Below are positions 33,561 to 46,083 of a stretch of DNA of 64,000 nucleotides, piece by piece. How positions within the stretch are numbered: position 1 is the first letter of the stretch; the number at the start of each line of letters is the position of its first letter. The stretch covers positions 512,458-576,457 of the forward strand of contig NW_004624783.1 in NCBI RefSeq assembly GCF_000247695.1. Reading direction: 5' to 3'. Made by a program: the position numbers and the translations under genes. Origin of the DNA: Heterocephalus glaber. Lineage: Eukaryota; Chordata; Mammalia; Rodentia; Bathyergidae. The notes beneath the pieces are model-generated. The model was not told the DNA's origin and searched no databases. It saw only the letters and a program-made list of their open reading frames with translations.

Positions 33561-36490
33561 AATAAGAATTGTGCTATTTGATGGATTATTTAAAATAAAA
33601 ATCAATGTAGTTTGGGAGAGTTGAGTATAAAATATGGAAAAATTTCTCAACTGCTTCTCATTTTTTGTAGTCATGTCTACAACAATGTCCTCTGGTTATT
33701 CAAGCATTCTAGCTATAGGTGGAAGGGTACTTATTATAATATAGATAAAATAAATTATTCTGAAATTAGTCTACACTTCTGCTTGCAATTTTAGCATCTT
33801 GGGCAGGAAATATAGCAACCTCTCCAGGACAAATAGCTTCTCTTTGAAGGCTGAATCAGGCTATAGATCTTTCAAGAACTTGAACTTCTTTGTGTGTGCC
33901 CCAATTTTTTCCTAAAAAATCACTCAAGTCTTTGTTCTTTGTCTCTACCTACTTTTTAATCTCTTGGTGGCTTTGATGAGACAAATACACTGCACATCCA
34001 GAAAATAACAGAAAGCATTTTCAGGTTTAATGTTTACACGATTGCAGACATGAGCCAGTGAAGTGAGTTTGGAAACCAAAGCATTAGGTTGAAAGGCTAA
34101 CCTTACTGAAGCCACAGATTCCAATGCAAAAAGGCATGAGCCAGTCATTCCCAAAGGAATGCATTTCTTTTACCCGGAATCTTCCATATCCAGGTAGATC
34201 TTGCAACCCCTAAGATTGTTATTTTTAAACAAGTAATTGTTTATACATATAGGAATAAAATAAGCAGCTAATTCTAGGCAAAATGCAAAAGACCATATCA
34301 TTATGTGTCTTTTACTATTTTGGACTTCTGGTTGGTTTGCTCTGTTTTGTTGGCAAATCTCATCTAATTACAATATATTTTTCATTTGTGTTTTAAAATA
34401 GCAATCCTAACCCACTGTTATTACAACATATGTGGTAAGTTGTTGTTCCTAGGGTGGTGATAAATTTGAGATGATCCATTCACATCCTCATGGGTTGGAA
34501 TTAATCTTTCTCTTCTGATTTCCCACTACACTTTGTGCTTCTATTAGTGTGCTTAGCATAATTTGCTTTGTAGTGTAGCTATTTGTGAATGCATCTGTCT
34601 CCCCCATTAGATTGTGAGAACAAAAACTATCTTAGATTTATGTTTGTTTCATTTTGACTTGTAGTACTTACATCACACACACACACACACACAGATGTGC
34701 ACAGTAGAAATTCAATATATATTAATGGTAAAATTGAAGTGATCAATTGCTCATAGGATATTTGTTACCAAACACCTTAGAGCAATGAGGGCCATCTGTC
34801 AATCAAAGCTGTGATCTTTGCCTCATTAACACCATGGCTAAGCATTGAAGTAATAAGTCTATGACAAAGAGCTTCATGTCCTACATAGCGTAAGTTAGAT
34901 TGTAGATTATATAATTTCTTTAACAGTTAAAAAATCCTTTGGAAGACAAGAGGCTACCTAGCAGCAATAAGAGCCCATAGCTTTGTACTGTCTGCATTGG
35001 AAGGGTGATCCCAGCACTCTCCCTACTAATTTCTTTATTTTTTATCCAAAAAGGCTGCTGTATATCCTTCAAAAGCTAGAGTAACTTTTTCACTGAGCAG
35101 TTTTGCATTGTTTTTTGGTCAACACTACTGATACGAGATTCAGTTTAAGATAGTGACATGTGGTTTTGTATTCTCTTATTAGCCAGTGCCCCTTTCTGGA
35201 GAAAATCTATCAATATTCTTTCAATTCAAAATTTAAACATTCCCTCGGCAGATTTCCTACCATCAGCACGATGTGAGTGGCTTGGTAATGGTGAAAATAA
35301 TTCACATTAGACTGACTCTACTTTTTCCATTCCTGCTTTCTGTGTGATCATGGTGGACACAGAAGAGAGTAGGAGAGACTGTCCTTCCCATGGTTGTCTG
35401 GCATTGCTGGTTGCTGTGTTGCACCCTACTTTTCATGAACTAATAGAGAATGGGGAACCTGTGATATTAATAACAATCCTCTGCTCCTCAAAACAAAAAA
35501 TCCTTTCTGGTTAGCATCTCTCCTACAAGCAATCTGTGCCAGGAGCAGGTAGAGAGAGAATCAGTAAGGAAAGTGACACAGAAATAAGTGCATATGTTAT
35601 GCATTTGCAACAGGACCCCTAAAGACACCATGCCAGGAACCGGTTGCAATTCCTTGTCACTACTTGGAGAACAGGCCCTCCCTTGAGGGGCTCCTGGTCC
35701 TTAAGAGCATTTAGACTCACACAGATATCCTTCCAAAGCAGGGAGTGAGAAGGTGCCAAAGAACTCTGAAATGAGCCTAGATGTTTGTAATGGTGATGGT
35801 GATAAAGACGTACAATAGCTCACTGGAAATTTTGATGAACTGAACATTCCAGTCTGGGAAAATTCTAATTTTTCTATAATGAAAAGGACAGATTGAAAAG
35901 GAAATTTTAAAATGTCATTCTTAAAGCCTTGTAGTGGTTGACTTTTAACTATTCCTCGGGAGACTAGAAGATTTATTTTTATTTTTTCCACGGGAATTTA
36001 GTTATAAATAAATGAAAAGGGAAATTTTTGTAAATAAAGTGATACTTAATTTAAATTCAAAACTCTGGGTATTGTGAAATTATGTCTTTTGGGGGAGTCC
36101 TAAGTGCTTTGCTTTCATGGGCACTTTCCTCCATGAAAAATAATACAATTTATATTTATAATTGTTTGTATAAAATATAATTTAGACTGAATTATATTTA
36201 AAACTTTTTTTGTGGGCACCTAAAAATAGTAGGGTCCCTGAGTACTTTGTGTGTCTTTTGCTTAATGTCAACTTTGCCTTGTCATTAGAGATAATCTGGT
36301 CAATAGCATGCTTTAAACTTCTGTCTGGTTGAGAATCATGTAACATGAAGGTTACCCATTAACTCACATGACCTTAAAATTATTCTTGGAAATATTTCCT
36401 TCCACTACTTCCTCCAATTCTAGCATACATGGGCTGCTCATACTGCATTTAAAATACACATGATTTGGGGACATAGTAGAATGTGTATAC
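33561..36490. other. unique intergenic sequence with a (CA)n run
   Basis: No gene recognised. A (CA)n microsatellite lies at about 34675-34693. Open frames at 33945-34154 and 35701-35991 show no family features. Confidence 0.4.
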
Positions 36491-36495
36491 TACTA

Positions 36496-36652
36496 AGGTT
36501 GCCAGATTTAGCAAATAAAAAAGCAGGACACTGAGTTATATTTGAATTTTAGATATATTTATATGTGGGACCAATTTATACTAAAAAGTATATGTTGTTT
36601 ATCTGAAATTCAAATTTAACTGGGCATCCTGTATTTTACCTGGCAACTCTAT
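36496..36652. mobile_element. palindromic DNA-transposon (MITE) remnant
   Basis: Two arms about 50 bases long are inverted copies of each other. The left arm starts 'ggttgccagatttagcaaat' (about 36498-36553). The right arm, read in reverse complement, starts 'agagttgccaggtaaaatac' (about 36600-36652). The middle is short. It looks like a non-autonomous element known across mammals, but I cannot give the family name with confidence. Confidence 0.7.
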
Positions 36653-37640
36653 GTGCTTTCTTTATTCTTGGAATACAAATTGCTTTTCCTCACAAAGTAC
36701 ACTTTCTGATGAATATGCTATGTAGTAATAAAGGGTTCTGCAAAGAATGCTCCATACACTATTAAAGAATCACCTTAAAAAACGAGTGATGTGATGAGAT
36801 GTTTGTTTTCTTTAGGCCACGTGCTCTTGGATTCCTTCACTGGCCAGCTGCACACCATGATTTTCCAACAGCAGTATCTGTAGAGGTTTGTCCCACTTTA
36901 TTTAACCACTGGGCAGGCTTCCTTTTCTGGAGTTTCTTGGGGAATTGAAATTTTTGATGGAACACACAAAGACCAGTATACCTTTGTTCATGATGAACGT
37001 AATGAATACTTTGAACCCCCTTGCTGATTTATTTTACTTTCTTCTCCTCCTTCATGCTTAATGGCTTCTATGATGGGTAATACACAGCAAGGTGCATTCC
37101 AACTTTCTATTTTGTCTTAGACTATTCTACAAGCTCCTTTTGTGACTGCAGTAAGTTTAGCTAGGGCTGGAGTTTACAGTGTAGGATCTACAATGCACAT
37201 TACTGTTGCATGGGGGAGGCATCTGGAGAGGCAACTGGAGTCAGTGTTCAGGGCCAGCTACATAACTTATGAGGCCTAGAACAAAATGAAGATACAAAGC
37301 CCCTTGTTTGAAAATTAGTGATAATTTTAAAACAGCCACAACAGAATACTGAAACACGCACAGGGCCCTGTTCTAGGGCACAGATGACACACTTATGATG
37401 TTAACACCCGAAGAACAATCCTGGGGGCCAAAAAGCTGGGAGAGGCCCCACCCAGAAAATTCCGAAGGGAATTTTTAAAGGCTGATCCTCAGGACTGTCT
37501 CCACGTACTCAGAGGTCATAGAAGAAGCAAAGTCACTCTTTAGACCACAGAAGATACATAGAATGATGTCCAGCATGGAGTTTTACTTCGGTTTTGACTT
37601 TTAAAAACATTGTATGAAAATATTCTTTTACATTGACTTC
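36653..37640. other. unique intergenic sequence
   Basis: No gene or clear repeat recognised. Confidence 0.35.
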
Positions 37641-38032
37641 AGTGCTATATTGTTCGGGCTACTATCACAAAACACCACAGATTGGATGGGTTAAACAATA
37701 GATGTTCACTTTGCATGGTTTTAGAGCTGGAAAGTCCAAGGTCAAGGTCCAGACTGATTTGGTTTCTAGTGAGACCTCTCTTCCTGGTTGTCTGAGACCT
37801 CATGTGGCCTTACCTTTGAGCCTGTGTGGGGAAAGGGCCACAAAAAGAGGGGAGGAGCAAGGGAGAAGGGGGCAGGGGATGGAGAAAGACCAGCTTCCTT
37901 GTCTTATAGGCCTAAGAAGGCCTGTGAGCTCATCTGACCTTAATTCCCCTCTAAAGGCCCACTCCAGACTCCATGGGCAGAAGGCCTCAACATATGAATT
38001 CGGTGAACCACAAACTTTAAGTTCATAGTCGA
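37641..38032 (-). mobile_element. LTR remnant, MLT1-like MaLR, antisense
   Basis: Order 'aaacaccacagattggatgg', 'gagctggaaagtccaaggtc' and 'catctgaccttaattcccct' is that of reversed MLT-type LTRs. Confidence 0.6.
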
Positions 38033-38161
38033 TGCCTCCTTACATTTTGTTCCATAGTGAGTGGTTCACTTATTTCATCCCAGTTCTTTCCTAGTGGGAG
38101 ATGATGAAAAGTTGAACTCTGTCATTATTTACTCAGAAATATTTTTAAAAAGAGGAACATT

Positions 38162-38254
38162 GGGCCGTGGACTTAGCCCAGTGGTTCCATCACCTGCCTC
38201 GCAAGCGCAAGGACCTGAGTTCAATCCCCGGTACGAAAAAAAAAAAAAGAGAAA
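38162..38254 (+). mobile_element. ID-type SINE with target-site duplication
   Basis: A box 'acttagcccagtggttc', B box 'gagttcaatccccggtac', then an A-run. 'agaggaacatt' occurs on both sides (about 38151-38161 and 38256-38266). Confidence 0.9.
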
Positions 38255-38269
38255 GAGAGGAACATTTTC

Positions 38270-40345
38270 TTCACATGTGCAACTCACACACAGAGACAGA
38301 TACACACACCCCCCTATTAATAAATTAATAAATACAATTTTATGGAAATAACTGACAAAAATCTGAGTATTCTTTAAGAAGGCTTCAAATAGGAATAAAA
38401 ATTCTGGTCTTTTTAGAATTACACCTATTTTATGTGAGTGTTTGTTTGAAAGAATGTAAATTTTTTTCTTCAAAAAAGTAGCCAAACAAGTTTTCTCTGC
38501 TAATTTATGTGAAACATATTCTCCTTTCTCTATATTAAAAGTTACCTGCTTAATCATGACTTTTGAATGATGTAAAGGAGGCTAGTCTTATCTAACAAAT
38601 CACAACTTTAAACTAGAAACTTAAATTTATGTTTCTAGACTATTGTTATTTTGCTTATTTATAGTGGCTGTCGGTTTCTGTGTGCCAAAAGTCCCTTCCT
38701 TCATATTTTGGAAGATGCTCTTCTTTTCTTTTCAGCTGAGTCTCCTCTAGTTCTGGTCCACATGCCTCATGTGGGTAAGTTTACCTGGTGACAGGTGACG
38801 TCAGCAGATTCTACTCCCTGGATGGAGCACTTGGGCATCGGCACCCATTCCAAGTAAGCCCAACACAACTTAGGCCTTGGTTTTTGAAGGAACAACTGGA
38901 AATGAGACTTACTTTCCACAGAGCTTGCTGAGCTTGCAGGCATTAGCCTGGAACTGTGACTGCTGTCCTGTCCTAGCCACTCTTGAGGTTAGGCTGACTG
39001 CAGAGTGTACACAGTGAGCAGGGAGCTGAGACACAGAGCAGGATAGACAGTTTTGAGCGTCAGGATGATGACTGAAGCAAGGTTTACCCAAGATTTGTAG
39101 TTATGAGAACAAAAAATTCAACTAGAGGTAAGTTATGATTTGGGTTTCTATCACTTACCACTAAATGTGCTGACAAGCACTGTACACAGTCAACTCAGCA
39201 CAAGAGGTGAGTGGTGACTGCACAAGCAGCCTCACTCCGGGACATGCAGGCAGCCTGAGCACACACCAAGGAACTACCCATACTGCTTAGTTGCCTGGCT
39301 CCTCCCCTGCACCACAACAAACCCCTCACCCCTCCACCAGGTGGCCTTTTCTGTTGAAAAGGGTGGGAAAGGTATTTCTTTGGTGCTTACTAAAAGTTAG
39401 GGTTTCTTGGGTGCTATAAATCAGTTATCCAACTGTCTCACAATCGTTTAAGCTTCTTCTGTCTATTTCAGTTCGAACCTACGTGCTTAGCCTATAGTTT
39501 GGCCTAGACCAACTATGTAACTAGATGTTCTCTTAACTAAACATACATATATTAAACTGAAGCTAGCACATGTATAAAAACATATACATATACTATATCA
39601 TATGCATATAAATAGTATATATACTGTATATATGTGCATACGTATCATATATATTTTATATATATATTCATCAGTTCTTTTCCTGGTTATAGGTATCTAC
39701 TGCTGTTGCGATGCAAAAGTACCACAGACCATACATGAGCACATGAAAGTGGCTAAGTGTCAATAGAATTTTTATTCTAATGATTTCAATTTTAATTCAT
39801 ACAGTCTTCACATTTCATGAAATATTGTTGTACTTTTGATTCTTCTAACCATTTAAAAAGATAAAACCATTCTTAGTTTCCAGTGATACAAGAACAAGTG
39901 AAATAAGATTTTAAATTTGGTTTAAATTGGGTTTCTGGCCTTGCTCTGTGGGCTCAATGGCCACCATATTGGCCAGCATAGACTTGGACAAATGAGAAGA
40001 TACTGGAAAGACAAATTCAGTTTCTCCTACCACCTCATTCAACAATCGACACTGCACACAATTCTATGACATCAGATGTGTGGGTTCTTTTCCCCACACA
40101 CCAAGCAAGCAATTCTCCATCACACATCAACCAAATGTCTTATAATTCCCGTCAGTTCTGATGCTCTTTACTTGGAGACAGTGTTAAATCCCACAGGTTG
40201 AAGTTTCGGTCCTCAAGACTGAACCCACTTCTGATGTCAGTCACAAGCTATAGCTTTTACCCGTGTTTCTAGATGAATATGAATCATGGTTCCCTTAACC
40301 TCCTTCTCTAATTACTTTGCTAGACCAATTCACAGAACTCAGAAA
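38270..40345. other. unique intergenic sequence with a TA-rich stretch
   Basis: No gene recognised. Around 39540-39670 it is a TA-rich, partly palindromic low-complexity sequence ('atatatactgtatatatg'). Confidence 0.4.
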
Positions 40346-40352
40346 CACTTCT

Positions 40353-40440
40353 TTTTTGGGGGGAGGGTACAAGGGATCGAACTGAGGACCTTGCGTTTGC
40401 GAGGCAGGCAGCAGAACCACTGAGCTAAATCCCCAGCCCC
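40353..40440 (-). mobile_element. ID-type SINE, antisense, with target-site duplication
   Basis: T-run at its start, then 'gggatcgaactgaggacctt' and 'ccactgagctaaatccccag'. Flanks 'agaaacacttctt' (40341-40353) and 'agaaacatttctt' (40441-40453) are near-identical. Confidence 0.9.
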
Positions 40441-40536
40441 AGAAACATTTCTTTACTGGTTTATATAAAGGATATTACAGAAGATACCCATGAAAGTCAA
40501 TGAAGAAATGCACAGGGCAAGGTATTTGGTTTGGCG

Positions 40537-40622
40537 TTTTTTTCCCCCAGTACCAGGGATGGAACTCAGGACCTAGTGCTTGCCAGGCAGGCATGGCACC
40601 ACTGAGCTAAATCCCCAGCCCC
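40537..40622 (-). mobile_element. ID-type SINE, antisense, with target-site duplication
   Basis: T-run, 'gggatggaactcaggaccta' and 'ccactgagctaaatccccag'. 'cagggcaaggtatttgg' occurs on both sides (about 40512-40528 and 40624-40640). It lies about 100 bases from the preceding copy in the same orientation. Confidence 0.9.
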
Positions 40623-40644
40623 AGCAGGGCAAGGTATTTGGAAA

Positions 40645-42220
40645 AGGACACAGAGCTTCTGTACCTTCTTCAGGAGCTCCATAGTACCCCCAGGGATCTC
40701 CAGATGTGTCTAGCTGTCTGGAAGTCCCTTGAACCCAGTTACTTTGGGTTATTATGAAAGCTTTATTGTATAATCATGGTTGATTAAATCACTGATCACT
40801 GGTGGTCAACTTGATTATTCAGCACCTCTGTCCTCCGAGAGGTTGGAGAGTGAGGCTGAGTAGTCCCAAGACTATTGGTCCTTCCTGTGGCCTTGGTCCT
40901 CCTTGTGACCAGTCACCATTTAATTCATTAGAGTTTGAAAAGGCACTCACTGCCTTAAAGATTCCAAGGGAAAAAAGGACAAAGATTAAAGATAGATAGA
41001 TTACCAAAAAAAGTGTATACACACTTGAGCAGTTTGCCATACTCATAAGTGCCTGGAAGCTAATGAAAGCCATCACTTTGCTCACCCTTTGTAATTATAG
41101 AGGCCAAAGGTAACATGTATTAATCTCATGATGTGTCAATAAATTTAATATTAAATATTTATACAAGTTTTTCTTTTCCTTTTCCTGATGTATACATTTT
41201 CTGGTGGCCTCTCTCTCACTGGATCACTTGTTTGGTTTAGAATTGCTAGTGAGTGGCGATTATAAAAAGCAGATTGATTATGCCAGTGTCTTAAATTGTT
41301 TTAACTTCTCTTTAGACAAATGCACTTTCTTTTGTTTTATACCTGGGGCTGCCCCCCCCAACCCCTAGAAGCTCTCCTACCTTGAGTACAGCAACTGAGG
41401 AAGGCAAATTAGGCAAGACTACCTGAGAGATATCTAGCTGCAGATCCTACAGGCCCTGGTAAGCAATACTGGAGATTTCAAACTCTGCAAGCTGCTGGGC
41501 AGTGATTGGAAGATTGTAAGCAGGTGCTCTGAGGCTGCTGTGTACGAGGAACAGGCTTTGCAGGAACCAAAGTCAATTGCGGGGTCTGTCTGGAGTCTTT
41601 GAAGGTAGAAAAGGAAGTTGACAGAAGCAGCACCACAATGGGGGTGAAGAAAGTGAAGGCCCTGGGGTCCTAATTTAATCAGACTCCTATCCCCGGGGTC
41701 ACACAAGTGCTATGGATTATCGAGGAGAAAAAGACTTCTTTTCTCACCCATGGCCAGGCTTATTACTACTGAGGCCACTATGACAAAAATAACCAAAAAA
41801 ACATTAACAATAGATAAACCTAGATAGTCTAAGTTTTATGGGAAACAGGGAGACTTGAGACTGTTGGGACCAACCAAAAGGGGATAAAATAATCAAATTC
41901 TGGGAAAGAAGCCCAAAGGGATCATACCTGTTTTATGCTTCCATATCTGCATCAAACAAGGACATAAATGGTGACACAGGACTCATATGAGTTAAATTTT
42001 ACAGAGTTAAAATTACAGCAGCTACCAACACACCCTACTAACACAGATGCAAGTGAGAGTCAGCCTGCTTCCCTAGCAGTCAGATGACCAAAGAGCTGCC
42101 TGCATCTGAGCTTTGACCTGACCTGTCAAGACTGGAAAGTCTCTGAAAGCTTGGATCCCTTTTTTGCGTGGAGGACCTAGAAGGGAGATTTTGGCAGGAA
42201 CTTTCACTATATTAGCTACC
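40645..42220. other. unique intergenic sequence
   Basis: No gene recognised. Open frames at 40802-41085 and 41434-41706 have no family features. Confidence 0.35.
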
Positions 42221-42225
42221 CTTTT

Positions 42226-42300
42226 CCTTTTTTTTTTTTTGTAATGGGGATCAAACTCAGGGCCTTGAGCTTGCCAGGCCACTGAGCTATAATTCCAGCC
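42226..42300 (-). mobile_element. ID-type SINE, antisense
   Basis: T-run followed by 'ggggatcaaactcagggcct' and 'ccactgagctataattccag'. Slightly shortened in the middle. Confidence 0.85.
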
Positions 42301-43495
42301 TACTTTTTCCGTTGGGAGCTGCCAACTTGCCTGACTTGCTCTTAGAGCTGAGTCTCCCTTCTTGCCTGAGCAAAAGTCCCAAATGAAATCCTTGCCTGTG
42401 TCTGAGACCTGCCAGGTCTCTTCTGATCTCTTTTCTACGGCTTCTAGACCCATGAACCTGGTTCCAGTAACAATGGTGGCATTCCAAAATGAAGGCCCAA
42501 AGGAAGAGGGGAAGCTGTGTGTTTTTACATTAATTTAGAGGAAGAGTTGTCAGTAAAACTGGATAGGCTAAGGGTGAGAAACTAAAGAGAACTTCCAAAG
42601 GCCCCTGGGTCTGGACTCCTTTCTGCATCCTGTGTCTTCAGAAATGAGAATTCTCCCTTCCTGTTGGTACAAAGAGTGCCTCTCCCACAGGAAGGTTTGT
42701 GACCCCACTTTGGCATGAGAATGACCTTTCTGCTTCAGCTGTTCTTTCAAATGCTGAGGTGCCATAATTTGAGATAGCGTGTCCTGAACCCCCAAATGTA
42801 CACTTCTGGGAGTAAGCACATCTTTAAATTTTGCCCTGTTAGTTCAACTAAGAGGAATCCCACTAGGAAGTGAGCAAAGCAGCCAGATTGGGATAGATTT
42901 TCAAAAAAGCAAGACTCTCCTGAGGGACTGCATATGGAAAGTGAAAGAGAAAGGGAAGAGCCCAGGATGACACCACACTTTAGGTTTTCACTGTAAAACC
43001 TGCCAGTACAGGACTCTTTTTGCTCCATTGCCAAGTTTACCAGAGCACAGAGTTCTCTAGAAACTAGGGAATCTTCAGTTAAACACATTTTGAAATTGCA
43101 CAGTGATTCAGTTGTGCAGCTGCACTCTCCATTGTGTCAAAGGCCACACCGTATATAAAGTGGGGTGGTTTATCATTCCACTTCACTGGGAATCAATACA
43201 GGGCCAGCTTGTCCTTTAAGATCACTTGGAACTCTCAGCAGGCACAGGGACCATGGGGTAGCATCTCTGAATTAACTTGTTTGCCCTTCTGGAAAGCAAA
43301 TGCTGCTGGGCCCTTCCTCCCATGAAAATGGGCACCAGCCACCCCTAGGCCCTTTCTGGAGCGTTCCTTCTCCCAAGGTACTGCTGCTCCTCGGTGCCAG
43401 GCGTGGAAATCCAGGGTTGTTCTTATGCCCCCATTCCCCCATAGTCTCCACTTCTTCCCAACCCTCTTAAATTCCATTTTACAACACACAAAGCA
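42301..43495. other. unique intergenic sequence
   Basis: No gene recognised. Overlapping frames at 42568-43489 on both strands look incidental. Confidence 0.35.
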
Positions 43496-43670
43496 AGATA
43501 GCCTTTGTTAAAAAGTTTAATGTTCTTAATTAGTTGAATTGGTTGGGCTAATTAGAATACCAATTAGAACTGGCAGGGCTATCGTTAATTTGAAAGTGCT
43601 GTGGTCTAGTGTTAATCGCTATTAAACCTTATAGTTTGTGAAAGATACAGAGAGGATGAATTCATGAAAT
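43496..43670. promoter_or_regulatory. candidate distal enhancer, homeodomain-motif-dense
   Basis: Unique block with TTAATTAG (43526-43533), CTAATTAG (43548-43555), CAATTAG (43561-43567) and further TTAAT cores at about 43584 and 43612. Five TAAT-type cores within about 90 bases and no recognised repeat suggest a developmental regulatory element. Conservation is not testable here. Confidence 0.45.
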
Positions 43671-45645
43671 AGTATTTTAAATGTGAAAGGTCAGTGGTTA
43701 GGAGGATCCCCTGTCAGTGAGTGTTTCAAGGAAAGCATAAACCAAGCCTGGCCAGTGGCTGAAGACTCAGGCCCTACAAGGGCCATCAGTATCTTCTTTT
43801 TCAAAAAATGCTAAAAGGCTGGGATGAGTTTTACTAAAATAGCCAAAGTGTTTAATTCACCTAATGGGCTAATGATTTGGAATGACTCTTTAAAAAAAAA
43901 AAATCAGTGTTTAAGTTACCAGGGCACAAAAAGTTTCTGCTGTTGAAACAGCTGTGTGTCCCTTTTGGGTTATAACTTCCTAAATATAAGGAGCCACTGT
44001 CACAATTAAACCTCTTTTATTTCTGGTCATTGTTTGACTAGGAAATTAGAAAATCACAACACGAAAGTTGGAAAGAAGTGCAGAGTTAGGACTGCAGTAG
44101 TGAGTGAGTCTCACATTTTCATATCTCACTTGGAGATGACTAAACGGATAAGCAAGTTTTAATTTGTGTTTTCAGACAAATGTAAAAATCACTCTTCCTT
44201 TTCTCAACAAGCAAATATGGAATGGACAATTATAGCTACTCTTACTATACATTTTCTGTGAGATGACTTTATTTTCCCTCCGTTTCAGTGATAAAGACAG
44301 AAGGTATTGCCATCCATTATCGTTGCTGGTATCCTCTCAATATATCTGTGACACATTTCCAGAAAATAAACCGTGCAGTTTATAGGAAACAAATACAAAA
44401 ATATATTTCATCATATGTATTATGGCACAGTTAAGAAACAAGAAATCTAGCTTTTTAGATGGTGAATTGCTTTACAAAGGATATAAAAATGTTTAACTCA
44501 ATTGCTACCTCCAGTCTTCTTGGAGGTAAGTGGAAAATAAATTTAAAACAGACAGATCAACAAATGTATAAATGACTGAGTGGCTACCAGTCTAGTATTT
44601 GGGTAGGAAATTTACAGGAAGAAAAAAGGTTTATTATTCAGAATTTTCTCCAAATATTTTTTAGGAAATATGGTGACTGTAATATCAGGAATGCTAGACT
44701 AGGGTAACAGCTGAGTGAGGCCCCAGGTGGTCTCCAAGATTTCAGCTTGACCAAGTTCCACCCAGAGTACCAGCTCTATGTAGGATGTCTGCTTTGCACA
44801 TAGGAGAATATATAGTCAAGTAAGACCTAATCAGCGTCTACTGGGGGAGATTATATAAATGACAGCGAAACAAACCAGCAAAATAATATTTTAACACTGG
44901 TCAGAACAAAGGCTGCTTTCTGCTGAGTGGATTTAAATACCACATTAAACTTTTTGGCTTGTCACTAAATGTTTTACATTTGTTTTCAGTCCAACTGGTC
45001 AGTTCCAATTCTTTCAGGACGACTAGTTAAAGGATAGCTAAAATCATAGCTAAAAGTGATGTTTATACTATTTGTTTAGGTCTTAATTCTAGTCTATATG
45101 TGAAGAATAAGTGATTATTTATGAAATGACAATAATTACAATTTCAATATTTGTTGAGTATCTGTGAATCACAGAAATAAGAAAGCTCTGAAAGAGGAAA
45201 AACTCAGGACAAAGTTTAGAGCCAACAATAAATTTGAACCAGGCATTATATTGATCCACTGAACATTTTTATTTTCTCTCATTTTACTCAACTGCATTTT
45301 CAGTCACTTGTTTCCTTGTAGGTATTTGTAGGTGCTTTTTTCCCTTGTAGGCAGATCTCTAGATAAATTTATTCATCTATGCAATGATATAACAATACTG
45401 ATTCTGTACTATATACCAGGTAGAGTGTTACTGTATAATACAGAGATGTAAATATTAGATAGCTATGTTGAAAAAGCTCTCAAAGGAAAGTGAAGGTCCA
45501 AAGAAATGACTGTGTTACTGCCTCAAGCAGCCCATGATTGTCAAAAACAAGGTGCTTCAGAGGACAAAGTTTGAAGGAAAGAACTTGTTATGTGGTTAGA
45601 GTTAGAGAGGTGAGGTGGGAGCAAGGTTTGCAGGACAAGTAGGAC
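43671..45645. other. unique AT-rich intergenic sequence
   Basis: No gene or clear transposon recognised. 43840-44050 is also repeat-free and may extend the enhancer-like region. Confidence 0.35.
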
Positions 45646-45650
45646 AAAGT

Positions 45651-46083
45651 GTTAGTTAATTCTACATTACTATAATGAAATAACTCACACAGGCTAACTT
45701 TACAAAACAAATGAGGTTCCTTTAACTCACAGAGACCGCAAGTCCAGACAACATGGTGCAGGCTTTTGTGAGGACCCCACTTCCCTTAGCTGTGTCACCT
45801 TATACTCTTGGGAGTGTGTGTGGGAGGAGCTGTCCAATTGTCAAACCAAAAGCCAGAAAGAAATTCAAAGGTCCGGCTCATTCACAAAACACCTGGCTTT
45901 TGCCAGAGCTTGGGGGCTCATAAGAGCTACCTTAATTCTTTCTGATGGCAGCTTCTCTAATAACTCAAGCAACCCCCAGCAGACCCCATCTCTTACAGGT
46001 CTTACCTCCTCCCCATCACCACACTGGGACCAAGTTTTCCAACACATGAAACTTCAGGGGAGACATTGAAAACATAGCCTGCC
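45651..46083 (-). mobile_element. solo LTR, MaLR-like, antisense, diverged
   Basis: Starts 'gttagttaattctacattac', contains 'tcttacctcctccccatcac' and 'gttttccaacacatgaaact', and ends 'aaaacatagcctgcc', the reversed order seen in the other LTRs here. Confidence 0.6.
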
